From positions 1 through 49,537 of the forward strand of contig CAYINU010000005.1 of assembly GCA_964364855.1 (NCBI GenBank): a stretch of DNA of 49,537 nt, given 5' to 3'. The stretch is from CAYINU01 sp964364855 (lineage in GTDB: Bacteria > Margulisbacteria > Marinamargulisbacteria > CAYINU01). The notes under the pieces were generated by a model. It searched no databases. It had not been told where the DNA came from and saw only the letters and a program-made list of their open reading frames with translations. Position numbers and translations under genes: made by a program. Positions 31,574 to 40,921 of this stretch are shown piece after piece; within the stretch, counting starts at the first letter, position 1, and every line of letters starts with the position of its first letter.

Positions 31574-31792
31574 GTGAAAAGTATTTACTCGAAAACGCAT
31601 CAGAAAACTGTGCAAAAGCTAATAAAAGCGCGAGAAGAAGCTGGTCTGACGCAAGCTGAAGTCGCGTCCCAAATTGGTAAAACGCAGCCCTATGTTTCTC
31701 AATTGGAAAGCGGCCAAATCAAAATTGATATTGTGTTACTTCAGAAATTGGCCAAAATATACAAAAAATCCGTAACTCATTTTTTGGATTAA
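31574..31792 (+). CDS. XRE-family helix-turn-helix regulator
   Basis: 72 residues from GTG 31574. The HTH_3 domain fills most of the protein: REEAGLTQAEVASQIGKTQPYVSQLESGQIKIDIVLLQKLAKIY. No extra domain. Single-domain XRE proteins usually repress neighbouring genes; the divergent 75-residue gene is the nearest candidate. A TATTAT (31556-31561) is 12 bases before the start and there is no Shine-Dalgarno sequence. Confidence 0.9.
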   Translation: MKSIYSKTHQKTVQKLIKAREEAGLTQAEVASQIGKTQPYVSQLESGQIKIDIVLLQKLAKIYKKSVTHFLD

Positions 31793-31875
31793 CACTCACC
31801 CCTTCTTCCCGGGGCTGTCCCAAAAGGGATGAGATTGGCGATTTATCGTGCAAGGTTCAACACGACACACAATGA

Positions 31876-33066
31876 CTACGGCAACGCCGTCAAAAACTTA
31901 GAGGCGGGTAGTACTTTGACACCGTCTTTGTCGGTGTAGTCGGAGGTGTCCTCGTAGGTTACCAAATACGCATAGGGGATTTGGAGTTTTTCTTTGAAAT
32001 AAGACAACGACTTGGGAACGCCGTCTTTTTTTAACTTCGCTTCCACACAAAACCAGGGTTTTTTATCCACTGTGACCAGAAAATCCACTTCTCGCTTGTC
32101 TTTGTCCCTCAAAAAATGGAGCTCTACATCATATCCCTCGTAGTCTTGAAGATAATGGATCAGTTTCAGCAAATGAGAGACAATGAGATTTTCAAATCGG
32201 GCACCGATATCTTTAACTTCGGACCAGTCCCACATATAGAGTTTGGGCTCTTTTTTAAGCGCTCTTACACGCTTGGTTTGGTAAGGATAAATACGAAAAT
32301 GGTAGTAAAACGATTCGAGAGCTTTCATCCAGCTGTTGATGGCGCGATGGCTAACTTCCAAGTCTTCGCGCAATGTATTGAGAGAGAGCAAAGAACCTAC
32401 TTTGTCGGGAAGGAGATCTCCCAGTAGTCGCATATTATCCAGATCCATCACTCGAGTCATGTCTCGCACATCTTCGCGAAAAAAGCGGTCTATCCGTTGT
32501 TTATGCCAGCGTCGCAGATGGGTATCAGATTGGGTCAGTAAAGGCTCTGGAAAACCACCGAATTTTAAGAGCGTATCCAAATGCTGACTGTTACCGGAAA
32601 AACGGAGGGGTAACAGCCGGTTCTCTTTGTCGAAGAGTTGCACACGGGGATAGTGCTCATTGAGCTCTGACAGGCTAAATGGATGTACGCGATAGGAATG
32701 ATAGCGACCTTGCAAAGAATCGCCGCCCTTGCGGTAGGTATCTAGTCGGGCGCTGCCGGTGATCAAAAACTGCTTGTGTGATTTCAGTGTGTCATATTCG
32801 CCCTTGAGCAAGGTTTTCCATTTTTTGTACTTGTGAAATTCGTCTAAGATAATCAGCCTCGTGTCTGCCCATCTCGAATGCAGAATTGCAGCACGGTCCT
32901 GTTTTTTGTCCCAGCTGTAGTAGCTGTAATTTCCCGGATAGTAGATTTTCCCGATAATGTCGGTGGAAATGGTGGTTTTGCCCACTTGTCGTGGACCAGA
33001 AAGAAAGACCATTTTTTCTTTGAGATCTTCTATAATGTTTTGGGTCAAATACCGGTGGCGAGTCAT
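31876..33066 (-). CDS. AAA_14/DUF4143-type ATPase (copy 2 of 3)
   Basis: 396 residues. Walker A GPRQVGKT (24-31), Walker B LIILDEFHKYKKW, sensor FLITGSARLDT. The C-terminal region has KREVDFLVTVDKKPWFCVEAKLK, a clear PD-(D/E)xK-like E-x-K motif. It is more distant from copies 1 and 3 than a recent duplication would be. An 11-bp inverted repeat built on TAGCAAAA (33116-33145) lies 50 bases upstream of its ATG. Confidence 0.87.
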   Translation of the reverse strand: MTRHRYLTQNIIEDLKEKMVFLSGPRQVGKTTISTDIIGKIYYPGNYSYYSWDKKQDRAAILHSRWADTRLIILDEFHKYKKWKTLLKGEYDTLKSHKQFLITGSARLDTYRKGGDSLQGRYHSYRVHPFSLSELNEHYPRVQLFDKENRLLPLRFSGNSQHLDTLLKFGGFPEPLLTQSDTHLRRWHKQRIDRFFREDVRDMTRVMDLDNMRLLGDLLPDKVGSLLSLNTLREDLEVSHRAINSWMKALESFYYHFRIYPYQTKRVRALKKEPKLYMWDWSEVKDIGARFENLIVSHLLKLIHYLQDYEGYDVELHFLRDKDKREVDFLVTVDKKPWFCVEAKLKKDGVPKSLSYFKEKLQIPYAYLVTYEDTSDYTDKDGVKVLPASKFLTALP

Positions 33067-33115
33067 ATTTTCCTCTGTAAATTGAGGATATCAGACCCTG
33101 TCCACTTTTGCCTAC

Positions 33116-33158
33116 TAGCAAAAAAAGTCATGCTTTTTTTTGCTACATAGCAAAACTT
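33116..33158. promoter_or_regulatory. Inverted repeat before ATPase copy 2
   Basis: TAGCAAAAAAA (33116-33126) and its exact complement (33135-33145) are separated by 8 bases. A third TAGCAAAA half-site follows at about 33148. Operator-like. A transcription terminator is less likely, because the stem is almost all A/T. Confidence 0.5.
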
Positions 33159-33244
33159 TCCGTGCCATTTAATGCCACCTTGCCTTTAATCCCTCCCAAC
33201 TGCCGAAAGGGCAGTGTAAAATGGCGGGTTAAGAGAGATGAGTT

Positions 33245-35217
33245 ATGTTTGATTTTTCCTTTCTTCAGCTCAATCAGATTCCCACCGATGCCGGTGTCTA
33301 TCAGATGTTGGGGAAAAACGGTCGGATTTTGTATATCGGAAAGGCCAAAAACCTCCGCAATCGTGTCCGCTCCTATTTTCAAAAAAGTGCGGTTTTGCCT
33401 TTAAAAACCCAATTACTGGTGGCCCAGGTTGTCCGTATCCAGACCATTGCGACCCGATCCGAATATGACGCGTTGGTCTTGGAGCAACAGCTCGTCCGTA
33501 CCCATCAACCCCGGTTCAATGTGCTGCTTAAAGATGACAAATCCTATCCGTTTATTCAGATCACGCAACACGAACCCTTCCCCCGGATTCGCGTCACGCG
33601 GGAGCGCCGAAACGACGGCCACTTGTACTTTGGTCCTTTTGCATCCATCGGTTCGACCACCTATTTGGTACGGCTGATTCATGACCTGTTTCCCATTCGC
33701 GATTGTAAGCAGGATATTGACCTGGAAAATCGCCAGCCGAAATGCCTGAAGCTGGATCTGGGAAAATGCGTGGGGCCTTGCATCTACAAGGATGTCAAGC
33801 CGGCCTATGACCGTATGGTAACCGAATTGAAGTTGCTGTTGTCCGGTCGCCATACCGAATTGGTTCGCAACTTGGAAAAAACCATGGCCGAGTATGCGCG
33901 GTCTCATGCCTTTGAAAAAGCAGCCAAGGTTAGAGATCAGATTCAACGACTCACTCGCTTCCGGCAGCGCCAACTGGTCAATTTGCCGGGGATGCCGGAT
34001 CTGCATGTCTGGGCAACTGCTTCAGATGAACGCAACCACTATGTGCTGGTCCAGCAATATGTGGAGGGCAAATTACTCTACCAGCAAGGGTATTTCGTCG
34101 CACGTGAAGCGTTTCCGGTAATTTGGGACTTTTTTGTGGAAACCTATGTGGGGTTTTATAACGCTGAGGTGAGCAAGCCCGATGCGATTTTGTGTGAACA
34201 ACTGGGCTATGATGTACTCAACCAAATCGAAGGCCACCCGAAAAGCTGGGGAGACTTATTGATCGTGCCCAAAATCGGGGAAAAGGCCCAAGTCCTGCAA
34301 ATGGCCCAAAAAAACGCCAGACTGGCTCTCATCCGAGTCAACCAGCAGGCTGAGGTCCATATTCCCAAGCCGCATATTAATTTGGCTGCGATTCAATCTG
34401 CTTTGGGTTTGTCTCGCCTACCACGTCGGGTGATTGGCTTTGATATTTCGCATTTGGGGGGGCAGGGTATTGTGGCTTCTGCCGTGTATTTTTTGGACGG
34501 CAAGCCATTTCGGGGTCTGTATCGTATTTTTCATATTCGCACGGTAGTGGGACAAAGTGATGACGTGCGATCAATCCGGGAAGTGGTGTTGCGACGCATG
34601 CGCCATGTCATAGATGACGGTGAGTCGATGCCGGACTTGCTGCTCATCGATGGTGGTCCGATTCAGCGGGATTTTGCGATGGATGCCTTGCGAGAGTTGG
34701 CTTTGGACGGAAAACTCGATACAATCGGACTGGCTANNNNNNNNNNNNNNNNNNNNNNNNNNNNNNNNNNNNNNNNNNNNNNNNNNNNNNNNNNNNNNNN
34801 NNNNNNNNNNNNNNNNNNNNNNNNNNNNNNNNNNNNGATGCCTTGCGAGAGTTGGCTTTGGACGGAAAACTCGATACAATCGGACTGGCTAAAAAAGAAG
34901 AAATTCTTTGGACAACCCGTGGTCCGGTGGCCTTGAAACATCATGATCCTGGATTGCAGTTTTTTCAGCGGATTCGCGACGAAGCCCACCGCTTTGCCAA
35001 TCGCCATCAGCAAAAACGACGGTTCCATGCCCTCTCCAGCGTATTAAGCGAACTCAAAGGAATGGGACCCAAGCGGGTCCAACGGTTGTACCAAACCTAT
35101 CACACAGTGGCAAACATGCGTCAGGCAGTGCCCGCCGAAATGGCCAAAACGATTGGCATACCATTACGGCTGGCAGAAGAGGTGGTTCTCCGATTAAACG
35201 AATCTTCATCGTCCTAA
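33245..35217 (+). CDS. uvrC: Excinuclease ABC subunit C, split only by an artificial gap
   Basis: Begins MFDFSFLQLNQIPTDAGVYQM. The GIY-YIG domain has GVYQMLGKNGRILYIGKAKNLRNRVRSYF, then the Cys cluster (KCLKLDLGKCVGPC), the UvrB-binding UVR motif near 220 and the UvrC RNaseH-like nuclease (GFDISHLGGQGIVAS, LLLIDGG). Bases 34737-34836 are N. Removing the N together with one of the two identical 55-base flanks restores one uninterrupted frame to TAA 35215-35217, including the C-terminal helix-hairpin-helix region (LKGMGPKRVQRLYQTYHTVANM). It makes both incisions in nucleotide excision repair. The annotated frame across the N is otherwise false. Confidence 0.95.
34682..34891. other. Scaffold gap of 100 N flanked by an exact 55-base duplication
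   Basis: Bases 34682-34736 and 34837-34891 are identical, and 34737-34836 are exactly 100 N. Two contigs ended on the same 55-base word and were joined with a standard-length gap. The real DNA is most likely continuous and 155 bases shorter. Confidence 0.92.
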
Positions 35218-36305
35218 TACTTATTTTATCAACCGTATCGGCCTTTGCTGCACCAGCTGATGAGGACACGCAGGACCGTCTCCAAGACATCCGCGAGGCC
35301 ATCGAAAAAAACCGTACCGTCATCCGGCAAAAGGAACAGCAAAAATATGCGTTGCACAATGAGCTGAGCCGGTTGAGCCGGGATCTTTCCTACACGCAAA
35401 AGCGGTTGGAATGGGTCCAAAACGACAAGGCGGCTACCTTGCGTCAGATCGGATCGGTTTCTAATCGTATTGCGCAACTTCGGGCCGATTACCAGCGACA
35501 AAGCGGTCTGTTTGCGCGTCGGATGGTCCAGTTGTACAAGAACCAAAACATGGGGTTTTTGGAGCTTATTTTTTCCACGAAGGATTTTATTTCTGTTGTG
35601 GAGTCCTCTTATTTGATCGATCGACTTCTCAAAGGAGACATTGATCTGATCGAAAAAATCAAACAAACCCGTTCCCAAATGGAAAATGAGCAGGAAAAAT
35701 TGGTCGGCCAACGGGGACGCATTGTTGCAATGGAGTCCGAGATCCAGTCGCGTCGGTCTAAGCTGGACCGTACCGCCCAGCTCAAACAACGCAGTATTAC
35801 CGAGCTGTCCCGGGAAATCGAGGAATATGAACGACAAAATCGTGAGCTCGAAGAAACCTCTCGCGAAATCGGCTCGTTGATTCGCCGGCAGGGCAGTAGT
35901 GGCCAGTCCCTGGGTACGGGTACGTTTGTCAAACCGGCATTGGGTTGGATTTCGTCTCGTTTCGGCTACCGGCGCCATCCTATTTTCAAGCGGGTCATTT
36001 TCCATTCCGGAATCGATATTGCGGCCAAACATGGCGATAAAATCCGGGCAGCTGATTCCGGAACGGTCATTTTTTCCGGTAGAAAGGGGGGGTATGGCAA
36101 TGTTACAATCATCGATCACGGTAACAATCTCTCCACGTTGTATGCGCATCAATCGCGCCTCATCGTCTCGGAAGGGGAGAACGTCCGTCAGAACCAATTG
36201 ATCGGTTATGTGGGGCAAACCGGATATTCCACAGGTCCGCATTTGCACTTTGAAGTGCGGAAAAACGGTACCCCCGTGGATCCCCTTCAGTATCTGAGGT
36301 TATAG
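35193..36305 (+). CDS. Exported coiled-coil M23 metallopeptidase (EnvC/NlpD-like), probable ATT start
   Basis: 370 residues if translation begins at ATT 35193: (M)KRIFIVLILILSTVSAFA then APADED, a textbook signal peptide. No ATG, GTG or TTG occurs in this frame before TTG 35352, which would remove the signal. GAGGTGG lies about 7 bases before the ATT. Residues 30-240 are coiled coil, as in EnvC. The LytM domain has H271-SGI-D275, TLYAH and H350-L-H352, so the zinc ligands are complete and it may itself cut peptidoglycan, unlike E. coli EnvC. It overlaps uvrC by 25 bases and is followed by ctpA 8 bases later. Confidence 0.85.
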   Translation: MKRIFIVLILILSTVSAFAAPADEDTQDRLQDIREAIEKNRTVIRQKEQQKYALHNELSRLSRDLSYTQKRLEWVQNDKAATLRQIGSVSNRIAQLRADYQRQSGLFARRMVQLYKNQNMGFLELIFSTKDFISVVESSYLIDRLLKGDIDLIEKIKQTRSQMENEQEKLVGQRGRIVAMESEIQSRRSKLDRTAQLKQRSITELSREIEEYERQNRELEETSREIGSLIRRQGSSGQSLGTGTFVKPALGWISSRFGYRRHPIFKRVIFHSGIDIAAKHGDKIRAADSGTVIFSGRKGGYGNVTIIDHGNNLSTLYAHQSRLIVSEGENVRQNQLIGYVGQTGYSTGPHLHFEVRKNGTPVDPLQYLRL

Positions 36306-36313
36306 GAGCGCTT

Positions 36314-37531
36314 ATGAAACCCTCGTCCACACTCAAAGCATTTTTATCCGGAGTCCTGGTCACACTTTTTGTGGTTGGCGCGGGGTTTGTTGTGAAAACC
36401 TACTGCATGTCCGACTTTGAAAAGCCGGATATCGACCTGGTTTACTACGTCAATGACGTTTTAAAAAACTACTACGTTTCAAAAAATGTCGAGGAATCGG
36501 CGCTGGTCTACGGTGCCATCCGCGGGATGCTGGAATCTCTGGAGGACCCCTACACCCGGTTTATGGAGCCCAAGAGTTTTCAAGATATGCAGATTCGCCT
36601 GGACGGTGAATTTTACGGTATCGGCATTAACATCGGCTTGCGCGACAAGCAGCTGACCGTGATTTCACCCATCCCGGGTACGCCGGCGGCCAAAGCAGGT
36701 TTGCGACCTATGGATCGCATTGTGTCGATCGACGGGGCATTGACGGGCACCATGAGCCTGAACGAGGCGGTGAGCTTGATTCGGGGTCCACGAGGCCAAA
36801 CCGTTGTTCTGGGTATTTTGCCTCCTGACAGTACGGCGACCCGATCGGTCAACATTACCCGCGAGAAAATACATGTTTCCGTTATCGAAAAACAAGAAGT
36901 GTTTCCCGTCACGGGCTCCAAAGTAGGGTACGTGCGTTTTAATACCTTTGAAAGCAAATCCGCGTCGTCCGAATTGGCGGCTTCCCTGCGGCAGATGAAC
37001 AAACAAAAGGTAGACGCTTTTGTATTGGATTTGCGAGGAAACGGTGGCGGACTCCTGGAAAATGCGGTCTCTGTTGCCAGTTTTTTCTTGCCGGGTGGGA
37101 ACGTGGTTCAAACCGTGAACCGGGAAGGTATTCGTTCCACGAAACCAGCATCCGGTGACGTCATATTTGAAAAGCCGATGGTCGTCCTTATTGATCAGGG
37201 CTCTGCGTCCGCCTCCGAAATTGTGGCCGGCGCGCTCAAAGACAATCAACGTGCGACCATTGTCGGCCAGCATTCTTTTGGCAAAGCGACCGTGCAAAGC
37301 GTATTGCCCCTGCGGGATGGATCCGCTGTCCTGTTCACGGTGGCCAAATATCTCACACCCAACGGCACGGACATTTCCAAGTCCGGCATCACGGTGAACG
37401 TGGAAGCCGCAATTTCAACTGACGATATGCGAGAATTGTACATGCCTGAAAAATATACCTACGCTCGGGACTCGCAGTTGCAAAAGGCGCTTCAGGTTGC
37501 GGTTTCCCAATTGGGAAAAAGGGGTTCGTAA
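36314..37531 (+). CDS. ctpA: Carboxy-terminal processing protease (S41)
   Basis: 405 residues. A signal anchor at 9-28 (AFLSGVLVTLFVVGAGFV) exports it. The N-terminal helical part includes GMLESLEDPYTRFM. The PDZ domain is at about 95-175 (GIGINIGLRDKQLTVISPIPGTPAAKAGL). The catalytic domain has Ser299 in GSASASEIV and Lys324 in HSFGKATVQ, with the LDLRGNGGGLL strand. CtpA proteases trim or degrade periplasmic proteins, including cell-wall hydrolases, which fits the M23 gene directly upstream. It abuts hemA (TAA then ATG). Confidence 0.93.
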   Translation: MKPSSTLKAFLSGVLVTLFVVGAGFVVKTYCMSDFEKPDIDLVYYVNDVLKNYYVSKNVEESALVYGAIRGMLESLEDPYTRFMEPKSFQDMQIRLDGEFYGIGINIGLRDKQLTVISPIPGTPAAKAGLRPMDRIVSIDGALTGTMSLNEAVSLIRGPRGQTVVLGILPPDSTATRSVNITREKIHVSVIEKQEVFPVTGSKVGYVRFNTFESKSASSELAASLRQMNKQKVDAFVLDLRGNGGGLLENAVSVASFFLPGGNVVQTVNREGIRSTKPASGDVIFEKPMVVLIDQGSASASEIVAGALKDNQRATIVGQHSFGKATVQSVLPLRDGSAVLFTVAKYLTPNGTDISKSGITVNVEAAISTDDMRELYMPEKYTYARDSQLQKALQVAVSQLGKRGS

Positions 37532-38557
37532 ATGATAGGGGTTATCGGAGCCGATCATAAAAAGTCGTCTGTGAAGCTGCGTGAGCGCTTGCATTTTACT
37601 GCCGACAAACGCCAGGCGTTCTGGGAAAGTGTTCGAAAAGAAGGCTGGGTCTCCGAATGCGTCATTTTGTCGACCTGCAATCGGGTGGAGATTTATTTTG
37701 TGGCCGAGGACATGGTTTCTGCCTCCATGTCAGTGCGTCGTGCCATTGCCGCTTGCCAAGAACTGTCTGTGGAAGTTGTCAATTTTTTGGTATCCGAACA
37801 CGCAGAAGACGCTGCTTTGGAGCGGCTTTTCTCGGTCACTTCGGGTATCGAGTCGATGGTTTTTGGCGAAACTGAAATTTTGGGCCAAATCAAAGCCGCC
37901 TATCATGCTTGCTTTGAAGAAAAGATGACCAGTGCGATATTGAACAAGGTGTTCCAAATGGCCATCGCCGTCGGAAAGCGGGTCCGTGAAGAAACGGCCA
38001 TCAGCCAAGGGTCAGCCTCGGTCAGTTCGATTGCCATTGATGCGATGAAAGAACACTATGGTGATGACTTTTATAATCGGAACATTCTGATCATTGGTGC
38101 TGGTACGATGGCGACTCGGGCCATTAAAAAACTACAGGGGCTCGGACATCGGAATCTCTATTTGACCAATCGGGGTGCCGAACGGATGGCCAGCGTAGCT
38201 GCCGACCTGGAAATTACGCCGGTTGCCTACGGTGCCGCATTGTCCAATCTGGATTGTTATGACGCCCTCATTGCGGCCACCAGTTCCCATACCGTTATTT
38301 TGTCGCCGACCCATTTGGGCGCGCTGACCGAGCCGATGTTTATTATCGATCTGGGTGTTCCCCGCAATGTCGACAACCGCGTGGGCAGCTTTACCCCGGT
38401 GACCTTGGTGACCATCGACGATTTGACCGAAATTGCCAATCGTAATGTAGAAAATCGCAAACGCGAATTGCATGCGATCCGAGATATTATTTCCTCCGAA
38501 ATCCTTGATTTTTGGCAGTGGTATAGCTACAAACTCCAGCACGCCGCCGTCGCATGA
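37532..38557 (+). CDS. hemA: Glutamyl-tRNA reductase lacking most of the dimerisation domain
   Basis: 341 residues instead of about 420. The catalytic domain has C49 in LSTCNRVEIY. FGETEILGQIK and the NADPH-binding NILIIGAGTMATRAIKKL are intact. The protein ends about 30 residues after LVTIDDLTEIANRNVENRKREL, where the V-shaped enzyme's C-terminal helical dimerisation domain would begin. The next gene starts in the stop codon (ATGA), so this is the true end rather than a late frameshift. It reduces Glu-tRNA to glutamate-1-semialdehyde, the entry step of C5 heme synthesis, and begins the heme operon. Confidence 0.94.
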   Translation: MIGVIGADHKKSSVKLRERLHFTADKRQAFWESVRKEGWVSECVILSTCNRVEIYFVAEDMVSASMSVRRAIAACQELSVEVVNFLVSEHAEDAALERLFSVTSGIESMVFGETEILGQIKAAYHACFEEKMTSAILNKVFQMAIAVGKRVREETAISQGSASVSSIAIDAMKEHYGDDFYNRNILIIGAGTMATRAIKKLQGLGHRNLYLTNRGAERMASVAADLEITPVAYGAALSNLDCYDALIAATSSHTVILSPTHLGALTEPMFIIDLGVPRNVDNRVGSFTPVTLVTIDDLTEIANRNVENRKRELHAIRDIISSEILDFWQWYSYKLQHAAVA

Positions 38558-39462
38558 GCGGCCACCCGCTGCGTATCGGCACTCGCGGATCCCGTCTCGC
38601 CCTGGCTCAGGCAAGCCGGGTGCGGGATGCCCTACTGGCCCAGCATCCCAACTTGGACATTCAGATCAACGTTATCGCCACCCAAGGGGATATCGATCAC
38701 ACGCATACGTTAACGGAGTTGGGAGGCAAAGGGGTCTTTGTAAAGACCATCGAATCGGCCCTGGTCAACGACGAAATTGACATTGCCGTTCACAGTCTAA
38801 AAGACATGACCTCTGCCCAAGACACACGCCTGGAGCTCAGCGGCTTCTTGCACGCCGAATCCGTATGTGATGTGATTGTGTTTCGCGAATTTTCTGCCTT
38901 GGAACTTCTGCCACAGGGCGCGCGGATCGCCACGGGCAGCAACCGCCGTCGCGCCCAATTGTTCCAGGTTCGTCCCGACCTGATGTTTTGTGACGTTCGG
39001 GGCAATGTGGATACCCGGCTACAAAAACTCCAGTCGGGTGACTGGGATGCCTTGGTGATGTCCGAGGTGGGTCTGATACGGTTGGGAGTGTCTGTTCCCC
39101 GGATTCAGCGGCTGGATCCCACGACCTTTGTGCCGGCCCCGGGTCAGGGCGTCATTGCCCTGCAAACACGGAAAATAGACGCCTCCACTCGTACCCTGTG
39201 TCAAGTGGTTTCAGACACCCAGCAGGCCAAGGTGTCCCTATTTGAGCAATCTGTTTTGGAACTGGTGGGGTTTGATTGTCGGTTGCCGTTGGGTCTGTAT
39301 TCTCGCATGGAGAAAGCGTCTTTTTCGGTAACGGCCCATTTGTCTGATATGCAATACCGACCCCTCATATACCATACCTGGACCGTGCCCGAGGATGAAC
39401 GCGGTGGCCTGGTCGCCACGGTTGCCGATGCCCTGCGCCAGTGGGTGCCGAATGCCCCGTGA
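38554..39462 (+). CDS. hemC: Porphobilinogen deaminase (hydroxymethylbilane synthase)
   Basis: 302 residues. RIGTRGSRLALAQ (N-terminal signature), VHSLKDM (catalytic Asp), TGSNRRRAQL and FVPAPGQGVIALQ are all present. The dipyrromethane-anchoring Cys lies in GFDCRLPLG near residue 241. It polymerises four porphobilinogens. It overlaps hemA by 4 bases (ATGA) and ends one base before the most likely start of the cobA-hemD fusion. Confidence 0.96.
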   Translation: MSGHPLRIGTRGSRLALAQASRVRDALLAQHPNLDIQINVIATQGDIDHTHTLTELGGKGVFVKTIESALVNDEIDIAVHSLKDMTSAQDTRLELSGFLHAESVCDVIVFREFSALELLPQGARIATGSNRRRAQLFQVRPDLMFCDVRGNVDTRLQKLQSGDWDALVMSEVGLIRLGVSVPRIQRLDPTTFVPAPGQGVIALQTRKIDASTRTLCQVVSDTQQAKVSLFEQSVLELVGFDCRLPLGLYSRMEKASFSVTAHLSDMQYRPLIYHTWTVPEDERGGLVATVADALRQWVPNAP

Positions 39463-39463
39463 A

Positions 39464-40921
39464 ATGGCTACCGTTGTCTTGGTGGGAGCAGGCCCAGGCG
39501 ATCCATGGTTATTGACTCGCCGGGCGATCGATTGTCTGCAGTGTGCCGACGTGGTGCTCTACGATTATCTTGTGCATCCCAATTGTTTGACCTATTGCCG
39601 CGACGATGCCCGATTGATCTGCGTCGGAAAACGAAAAGGGCACCACTCCAAGACCCAAACCGCTATTCATCGCTTGATAGGCTATTACGCTAGTCGGTGT
39701 AAACGCATTGTTCGCCTCAAAGGAGGAGATCCGAGTGTCTTTGGCCGGGGCGGGGAAGAAATGACCTATTTGCGGCGCCGTGGCATTCCGTTTGAGGTAG
39801 TTCCGGGTGTGTCATCCGTCCATGCGGTGCCAGCATATGCTGGCATTCCCGCTACTTACCGGGGATTGTCGCGTTCGGTGGCATGGATGACGGGTACCAC
39901 GCGAGCCGGAAAGGCCGTTCGTCGTATTCCCGATGCCGATACCTTGGTTATTTTGATGGGGATTACCCACATCGAGGCATTGACCCAGCGATTGCTTCGT
40001 GAAAAACGATATTTCAAAACCACGCCGGTGGCCTTAATTACCTGGGGAACACTGGCCGCACAGCGTACTTGGATTGGCACCCTCGGATCCATCAAAGATC
40101 GTCCCGAAGATCTGGTGCCACCGGCTTTGATGGTCGTCGGCAACGTGGTGGATCTGCATGCCAGCTTAGACTGGATCCAAAATCGGCCCTTGCATGGCCG
40201 CCGCGTTGTGTTGTTGCGCACACTCGCGCAATCGGCCGAACTGGAAACCCTATTGAGTCGCTTGGGTGCTGAGGTGGTTTTGATGCCGCTGATCGCGCAA
40301 GTGCCCATCGCCACAACGATCCGGCAGTTCACGCCGTCCAAGCTGCGCCGATTTACCCATGTTGTGGTCACGAGTCCGTACGGTGTCAAGCAACTCATGC
40401 ATAACCTGTCGCAAAACGGTCTGGATGCACGGGCACTCGCCGGAAAAACGCTGGTGGCCGTGGGACCGAAAACCGCAGACGCATTGGCCGAAGTCGGCCT
40501 GCGGGCCGATATCGTGCCAGCGGCCTATTCGCAGGAGGGGATTTTGGAGGCGTTGCGTGATGTAAAGGGTACTATGTTTTTGCTGCCTGTCGCCCGGGAT
40601 GCCCGATCCACGCTGGCTACGCTCCTGCGCCAACGGGGAGCCAAAGTCACCGTTGTCTCGACCTACAAAACCGTTCCCCGAAAGCGGGTACTCGGTCAGC
40701 CTACGGATGGGGATTGGGTGGTGTTTACCAGCAGTTCTACCGTGAAGGAATTTTTTGGTCGGTTTGGTGCTTTAAAAAAGCAGATTCGCTGTATTAGTAT
40801 AGGACCTATGACTCAGGCGACTTTGGCACTGTATGCCGATGGACCTATTGTAATGGCTCAGGCCGCGACGGCCACTGCCATTGTGGAGGCCCTTTGTGCG
40901 GCCTCGGAATGGGCGGGCTAA
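39464..40921 (+). CDS. cobA-hemD: Fused uroporphyrinogen-III C-methyltransferase and uroporphyrinogen-III synthase
   Basis: About 485 residues from ATG 39464, chosen because MATVVLVGAGPGDPWLLT aligns with the CobA start; ATG 39452 is the alternative. Residues 1-240 are the SUMT domain: VGAGPGDP, RLKGGDPSVFGRGGEE, VPGVSSVHAVPAYAGIP, and LVILMGITHIEAL. From about 250, GRRVVLLRTLAQSAELETLLSRLGAEV and WVVFTSSSTVKEFF mark HemD. One protein thus closes uroporphyrinogen III and methylates it toward precorrin-2, the branch to siroheme, heme d1 or cobalamin. This fusion is known in clostridia, deltaproteobacteria and other groups. Confidence 0.94.
   Translation: MATVVLVGAGPGDPWLLTRRAIDCLQCADVVLYDYLVHPNCLTYCRDDARLICVGKRKGHHSKTQTAIHRLIGYYASRCKRIVRLKGGDPSVFGRGGEEMTYLRRRGIPFEVVPGVSSVHAVPAYAGIPATYRGLSRSVAWMTGTTRAGKAVRRIPDADTLVILMGITHIEALTQRLLREKRYFKTTPVALITWGTLAAQRTWIGTLGSIKDRPEDLVPPALMVVGNVVDLHASLDWIQNRPLHGRRVVLLRTLAQSAELETLLSRLGAEVVLMPLIAQVPIATTIRQFTPSKLRRFTHVVVTSPYGVKQLMHNLSQNGLDARALAGKTLVAVGPKTADALAEVGLRADIVPAAYSQEGILEALRDVKGTMFLLPVARDARSTLATLLRQRGAKVTVVSTYKTVPRKRVLGQPTDGDWVVFTSSSTVKEFFGRFGALKKQIRCISIGPMTQATLALYADGPIVMAQAATATAIVEALCAASEWAG

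Noticed and set aside
34682..34891. A genuine direct repeat or insertion inside uvrC
   Set aside because: Exact 55-base identity flanking exactly 100 N is better explained by contig ends sharing an assembler word. Collapse restores the frame.
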